A stretch of 10,814 nt of DNA, taken from assembly GCA_040509055.1 (NCBI GenBank), contig JBEVLT010000189.1, positions 1 through 10,814 on the forward strand, read 5' to 3'. How positions within the stretch are numbered: position 1 is the first letter of the stretch; the number at the start of each line of letters is the position of its first letter. Both the position numbers and the translations under genes were made by a program. A model generated the notes under the pieces. That model did no database searches and was not told where the DNA came from. It saw nothing but the letters and a program-made list of their open reading frames with translations. Source of the DNA: JAJKIP01 sp040509055 (GTDB lineage Bacteria > Bacteroidota > Bacteroidia > Chitinophagales > Chitinophagaceae). Shown here piece by piece: positions 8,109 through 10,814 of the stretch.

Positions 8109-8984
8109 CTACCGGTCTTCCTCCTGAAATATCTTTTTCAGGTACGCCGTATTGGCGCCATAATTTCCTTTTACATCAGACGGCTTTTTCGCATCCCGGC
8201 TCCGCTCGATCACCAGCCAGCCGCTCCATTTCATTTTGTCCAATGTCTTTTTTACTTTTTTCATATCGATCTGCGAGTCGTTTTCCAGCCATACGCTGTC
8301 TTTGTTCGAGGCATGGATCATGCAAATACGGTCCCGGCCCAGGATTTTCAGTTCGCTGATCAGGTCCCGCCCTTCCTTTAACGGGTTTGAAAAATTGAAA
8401 TAGATCTTAATCCCTTTTGAACCGATGTCTTTGAGCAACTGCACTTCTTCTTTCGCGCTCAGCGCCGTTTCAATACCGATTACCACACCGGCTTCTTCGG
8501 CCATTTTGCCAGCCACCTTCAGCCTTGCTATTACCGAGTCCCTTACCTCCGGTTTCTTTCTCAGGTCGCACTGTACGCCCAATGGCAGAAACGCTACTTT
8601 TACGTTCATCAGCTTCATGGTTTGGATACAATCTGCGATGGATTGCACGTATTGCCCGCGCCCGCAAAAGGACTGGGCATAATAGCCGGTCATGGCCAGT
8701 GAAAATATCTCGATGTTCAGCTCTTTTGCCTTATCCAGGAATTGCTGCCGTACCGAATCGTTCAGCAGCTGGTTGTCGAAGGTCGGGCGGTTGCCCAGGC
8801 CTCCCAGGTCCACTTCCAGGCCATCTGCACCAAGCTGTTTGGTAAGCGGCAGGGCGCCTAGTTTCTGCCGTTTCAGCAGCATAAGGTCGATCAGGCCGAT
8901 CCTGTAGCGGTGGTGGGTTTGCGCCAGCGAGAATACGGGTGCTGCCAGCAGGCAGAGCAGGAATAATGTTATGGTGTTTTTCAT
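8109..8984 (-). CDS. Secreted sugar-phosphate isomerase/epimerase-like TIM-barrel protein (xylose isomerase-like)
   Basis: 291 residues from the ATG at 8984, chosen because it begins a clean signal peptide (MKNTITLFLLCLLAAPVFSLA); an in-frame ATG at 9014 would add ten residues. Neither has a Shine-Dalgarno sequence. The mature part has AP-endonuclease-2/xylose-isomerase-like TIM-barrel features: 'LGADGLEVDLGG' (51-62), 'GVVIGIETA' with Glu172, 'IYFNFSNPLKEG' (194-205), 'ICMIHASNKD' with His224, and 'GWLVIERSRD' with Glu260. Glu, His and Glu fit the divalent-metal site of this superfamily; the position that is often Asp in the third strand motif appears as Asn197. Relatives isomerise or epimerise sugars or break down inositol and sugar acids. 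The substrate cannot be told. Export means it would act on periplasmic free sugars or sit near the glycosidases. Confidence 0.85.
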   Translation of the reverse strand: MKNTITLFLLCLLAAPVFSLAQTHHRYRIGLIDLMLLKRQKLGALPLTKQLGADGLEVDLGGLGNRPTFDNQLLNDSVRQQFLDKAKELNIEIFSLAMTGYYAQSFCGRGQYVQSIADCIQTMKLMNVKVAFLPLGVQCDLRKKPEVRDSVIARLKVAGKMAEEAGVVIGIETALSAKEEVQLLKDIGSKGIKIYFNFSNPLKEGRDLISELKILGRDRICMIHASNKDSVWLENDSQIDMKKVKKTLDKMKWSGWLVIERSRDAKKPSDVKGNYGANTAYLKKIFQEEDR

Positions 8985-9015
8985 TTTGATGATGGCGGGT
9001 TTTATATTTATCATA

Positions 9016-9033
9016 AGCTCTGCAAAAAGAGCT
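9016..9033. repeat. Short hairpin just upstream of the TIM-barrel gene
   Basis: Six-base perfect arms agctct (9016-9021) and agagct (9028-9033) around a six-base loop. It ends 1 base before the alternative ATG at 9014 and about 31 bases before the preferred ATG at 8984. If transcribed it lies in the leader and could affect translation. It is short enough to be chance. Confidence 0.35.
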
Positions 9034-9116
9034 ATATACCTTCAGGCTCCGCGTGCATGCCCACGCCTATTGAACATACAATGCGTATATGTATTTGCCA
9101 TTTCGCAGGTGCGGAG

Positions 9117-9141
9117 TTGAGCTATGCTCAACCCTAGGGTT
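9117..9141. repeat. Paired palindromes in the 221-base intergenic gap (possible REP-like element or terminator)
   Basis: ttgagc-tat-gctcaa (9117-9131) is a perfect hairpin with six-base arms. It shares two bases with the 12-base perfect palindrome aaccctagggtt (9130-9141). On the plus strand the hairpin is preceded directly by GGAG (9113-9116), recalling the tetranucleotide-plus-hairpin layout of REP sequences; this is an inference only. The gap (9015-9235) lies downstream of the esterase and upstream of the TIM-barrel gene. I found no convincing promoter in it. Confidence 0.55.
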
Positions 9142-9235
9142 TAATCTTTCCATAACCAGGCTACAGATCGGTTTTGGCTACATCAAAACGCCGCTACTAT
9201 TCTTTACGCGCTTACTTCTCTGCGTCTTTCAACTA

Positions 9236-10648
9236 TTATTTTCGGCTCACTTCCCACAGTTTCAACAGGCTGTCATATCCTTTGATGGCATGAGCCGGCA
9301 GCTTCCCACCTTTTTCGCCAAACACGTACAGCGCCGGCTCCTTTTCGATCGTGATCTTCGATTCATCGATATTCCCGGCTGTATCCTGTATCGCCTCCAG
9401 GTTTAATCCCAGGTATTTGGCCATGAACTCATATACCGCCTTTCGCTTACTGATCCCGAAATCGTGTCCCTCATCTTTCAGGTGCACATTCTCTACATTG
9501 CCGGGTAAATCATAATACCCATACATGCGCTGCAGGTACAGCAGATCGTGTTCCGGCATCCGGTCGGTCCAGTCCTTACCATCGCTGACCACCAGCAGCG
9601 GCCGTGGTGCCGCCATGGCCGCCAGTTCTACGTTGTCGGTGCGGCCGCCACAATCATGAACCGGCATCCCGCTTTCGCAGGGACAGCCGCCATAGAAATA
9701 AGAAGACAGCGACACCACCGGCGCTGCCACTTTGATGCGATCGTCGATGGCCGTAAGCAGTACGGTATGGCTACCGGCACCCGACCCGCCCGTGATCGCC
9801 ACCCGGCTGGTATCAGCGTCCTTCAAAGAGAGCAGGTAGTCAAGAATCCGGATGCTGCCCAATACCTGAACGCTCATGGATAGGCTGCGCCGGTGATCTT
9901 CTGACCTGAACTGCAACAAAGATTCTCCCCAGGCAAACAGGTCATAGCTAAAGGCCATGGCCCCCATTCGTGCCAGGGCCGCACACCGGTACTGGCAATC
10001 GGGCCGGTAGCGTTGCCTGTCCCAGTGCCCGTCCGGGTTCAGGATGACAGGGATCTTGCCGGTATATTTTGCCGGTTTATACAGGGAACCATTGATGTAC
10101 AGGCCAGGTAATATTTCAATAGCGATATTTTCCACGGTGTAACCGTCAAATCTTCTCTGAGGCGTAATGATCGGCTTTGTTCGCGGTGATGCCGGCAGGG
10201 GCCACAGCTGCAACGCTTCCAGCAGGCAGGGTTTTAACACCTGCTTCCGCTGTTCCCATTCGGACAGGTTGTGGTATTGCAAAGCGATGCGATCCAGTTC
10301 GGCCCAGCCTTCAGCCACCGGCCAGCGGTAGTATTCGTAGTAGCTTAGCTTGTATACCTTTTCCTTTTCTTTCTTCACCTTCATGTCCAGGGGCTTCAGC
10401 ACATTATCCAGCGTCACTTCCACATCCGGGCGGTAACGCCAGTCGGCATAGGTCACCCATTTCCCGGTTACCATCGCGCTGTCCGACCTGATCCTGACGG
10501 CATATTTACGCTCGATATCAGCCAGTACCTCCTTCAACGGTTTGCGGTAAGCGGAATCACTGTTGGCTTGCGCGTGCCCTGCAGACAGGTTACCAACCAA
10601 CAGAACAACCGGCAATAAAAAAAACGATTTGAAAACGACACGGGTCAT
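9236..10648 (-). CDS. Secreted alpha/beta-hydrolase carbohydrate esterase (acetylxylan-esterase-like) with an STN-like N-terminal domain
   Basis: 470 residues. Signal peptide about 1-26 (LLPVVLLVGNLSAGHA core). Residues about 35-101 ('KPLKEVLADIERKYAVRI' through 'LDNVLKPLDMKVKKE' to 'VYKL') have the beta-alpha-beta pattern of STN (secretin/TonB short N-terminal) domains. The catalytic domain, about 165-415, has GGSGAG with nucleophile Ser289, 'LLVVSDGKDW' with likely acid Asp356, and 'DEGHDFG' with His395. 'FYGGCPCESGMP' (318-329) and 'AAMAAPRPLL' (343-352) are typical of Bacteroidota acetyl/methyl esterases of this hydrolase group. It likely removes acyl or methyl groups from a plant glycan in the periplasm (inference). 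The start is supported by AAAGGA six bases upstream. It lies 2 bases after the stop of the preceding symporter, so the two are likely co-transcribed. The last 55 residues lie beyond the fold. Confidence 0.85.
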   Translation of the reverse strand: MTRVVFKSFFLLPVVLLVGNLSAGHAQANSDSAYRKPLKEVLADIERKYAVRIRSDSAMVTGKWVTYADWRYRPDVEVTLDNVLKPLDMKVKKEKEKVYKLSYYEYYRWPVAEGWAELDRIALQYHNLSEWEQRKQVLKPCLLEALQLWPLPASPRTKPIITPQRRFDGYTVENIAIEILPGLYINGSLYKPAKYTGKIPVILNPDGHWDRQRYRPDCQYRCAALARMGAMAFSYDLFAWGESLLQFRSEDHRRSLSMSVQVLGSIRILDYLLSLKDADTSRVAITGGSGAGSHTVLLTAIDDRIKVAAPVVSLSSYFYGGCPCESGMPVHDCGGRTDNVELAAMAAPRPLLVVSDGKDWTDRMPEHDLLYLQRMYGYYDLPGNVENVHLKDEGHDFGISKRKAVYEFMAKYLGLNLEAIQDTAGNIDESKITIEKEPALYVFGEKGGKLPAHAIKGYDSLLKLWEVSRK

Positions 10649-10650
10649 AA

Positions 10651-10814
10651 CTAGTCCTTTTTAGAGGCTTTCCAGCCGCTGTACAGTAAATTTCTGTCCA
10701 GTACCGGCCTGGGAAAAAACAGGCTGGAAACATACCCCACCCCGATCACGATCAGGTGACTGTATACGCCCAGCATCAGTTTGTGATGTGTAAAGTTATA
10801 GGGTCCGAGATCCA
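10651..10814 (-). CDS. Sodium/solute symporter (SSS family), C-terminal end only
   Basis: The last 53 codons plus TAG stop (10651-10653) of a gene that enters from the right edge. The translation has one hydrophobic span ('LMLGVYSHLIVIGVGYVSSL', about residues 12-31 of the visible part) followed by a short polar tail ending LLYSGWKASKKD. This span-plus-tail with an 'LLYSGW' end is common at the C-terminus of SSS sugar symporters. It differs from the tail of the complete symporter at 2703-4283, so it is a second, separate transporter. The esterase ATG follows 2 bases after the stop. With so little sequence, another multispan transporter is possible. Confidence 0.65.
   Translation of the reverse strand, partial: DLGPYNFTHHKLMLGVYSHLIVIGVGYVSSLFFPRPVLDRNLLYSGWKASKKD
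10655..10660 (-). promoter_or_regulatory. Shine-Dalgarno sequence for the esterase gene
   Basis: AAAGGA on the minus strand, six bases before the ATG at 10648 and inside the last codons of the upstream symporter. It is the only well-spaced Shine-Dalgarno I found in the window and it fixes the esterase start. Confidence 0.6.

Noticed and set aside
9022..9029. TCTTTTTG on the minus strand (plus caaaaaga) as a -7 promoter element for the TIM-barrel gene
   Set aside because: No -33 TTTG lies about 20 bases upstream, and the resulting start would fall at or beside the ATG at 9014.

Overview
The window reads as a carbohydrate-use locus from a member of the Bacteroidota, probably Chitinophagaceae. 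That placement is inferred from the gene families, the near absence of Shine-Dalgarno sequences, a candidate TAnnTTTG-type promoter and an STN-like domain. I could not run a taxonomic search. All eight recognisable genes lie on the minus strand, so transcription runs from high to low coordinates. No RNA gene, CRISPR array, transposase or origin was seen.

Layout in the direction of transcription: the last 53 codons of a sodium/solute symporter (10651-10814); a secreted alpha/beta-hydrolase esterase with an STN-like N-terminus (9236-10648); a 221-base gap with several palindromes; a secreted sugar-phosphate isomerase/epimerase-like TIM barrel (8109-8984); a 160-base gap with a candidate promoter; a secreted parallel beta-helix protein fused to a C-terminal L-rhamnose mutarotase (RhaM) domain (5423-7948); a Gfo/Idh/MocA oxidoreductase broken by one in-frame TAG (4343-5419); a 59-base gap holding most of a nested inverted repeat; a complete sodium/solute symporter (2703-4283); a GH78 alpha-L-rhamnosidase-like enzyme (442-2691); and the first 146 codons of a GH127-type glycosidase (1-440). 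From 7948 down to 1 the genes are only 1 to 59 bases apart and are probably co-transcribed. The symporter and esterase at the high end are 2 bases apart.

Taken together (inference), the set fits breakdown of an L-rhamnose- and arabinose-containing glycan, such as rhamnogalacturonan side chains or a plant glycoside. The esterase would remove acyl or methyl groups, and the GH78, GH127 and beta-helix proteins would cleave sugars in the periplasm or at the surface. The RhaM domain would interconvert rhamnose anomers, the symporters would import the free sugars, and the TIM-barrel protein and oxidoreductase would convert sugars or sugar acids. No SusC/SusD pair is visible, so import appears to rely on SSS symporters, at least inside the window.

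The points most worth a second look are the single amber codon in an otherwise intact oxidoreductase, the beta-helix/RhaM fusion with an apparent second ferredoxin-like half, the STN-like/esterase fusion, an atypical GH78 acid motif, and two palindromic intergenic elements that may be REP-like.
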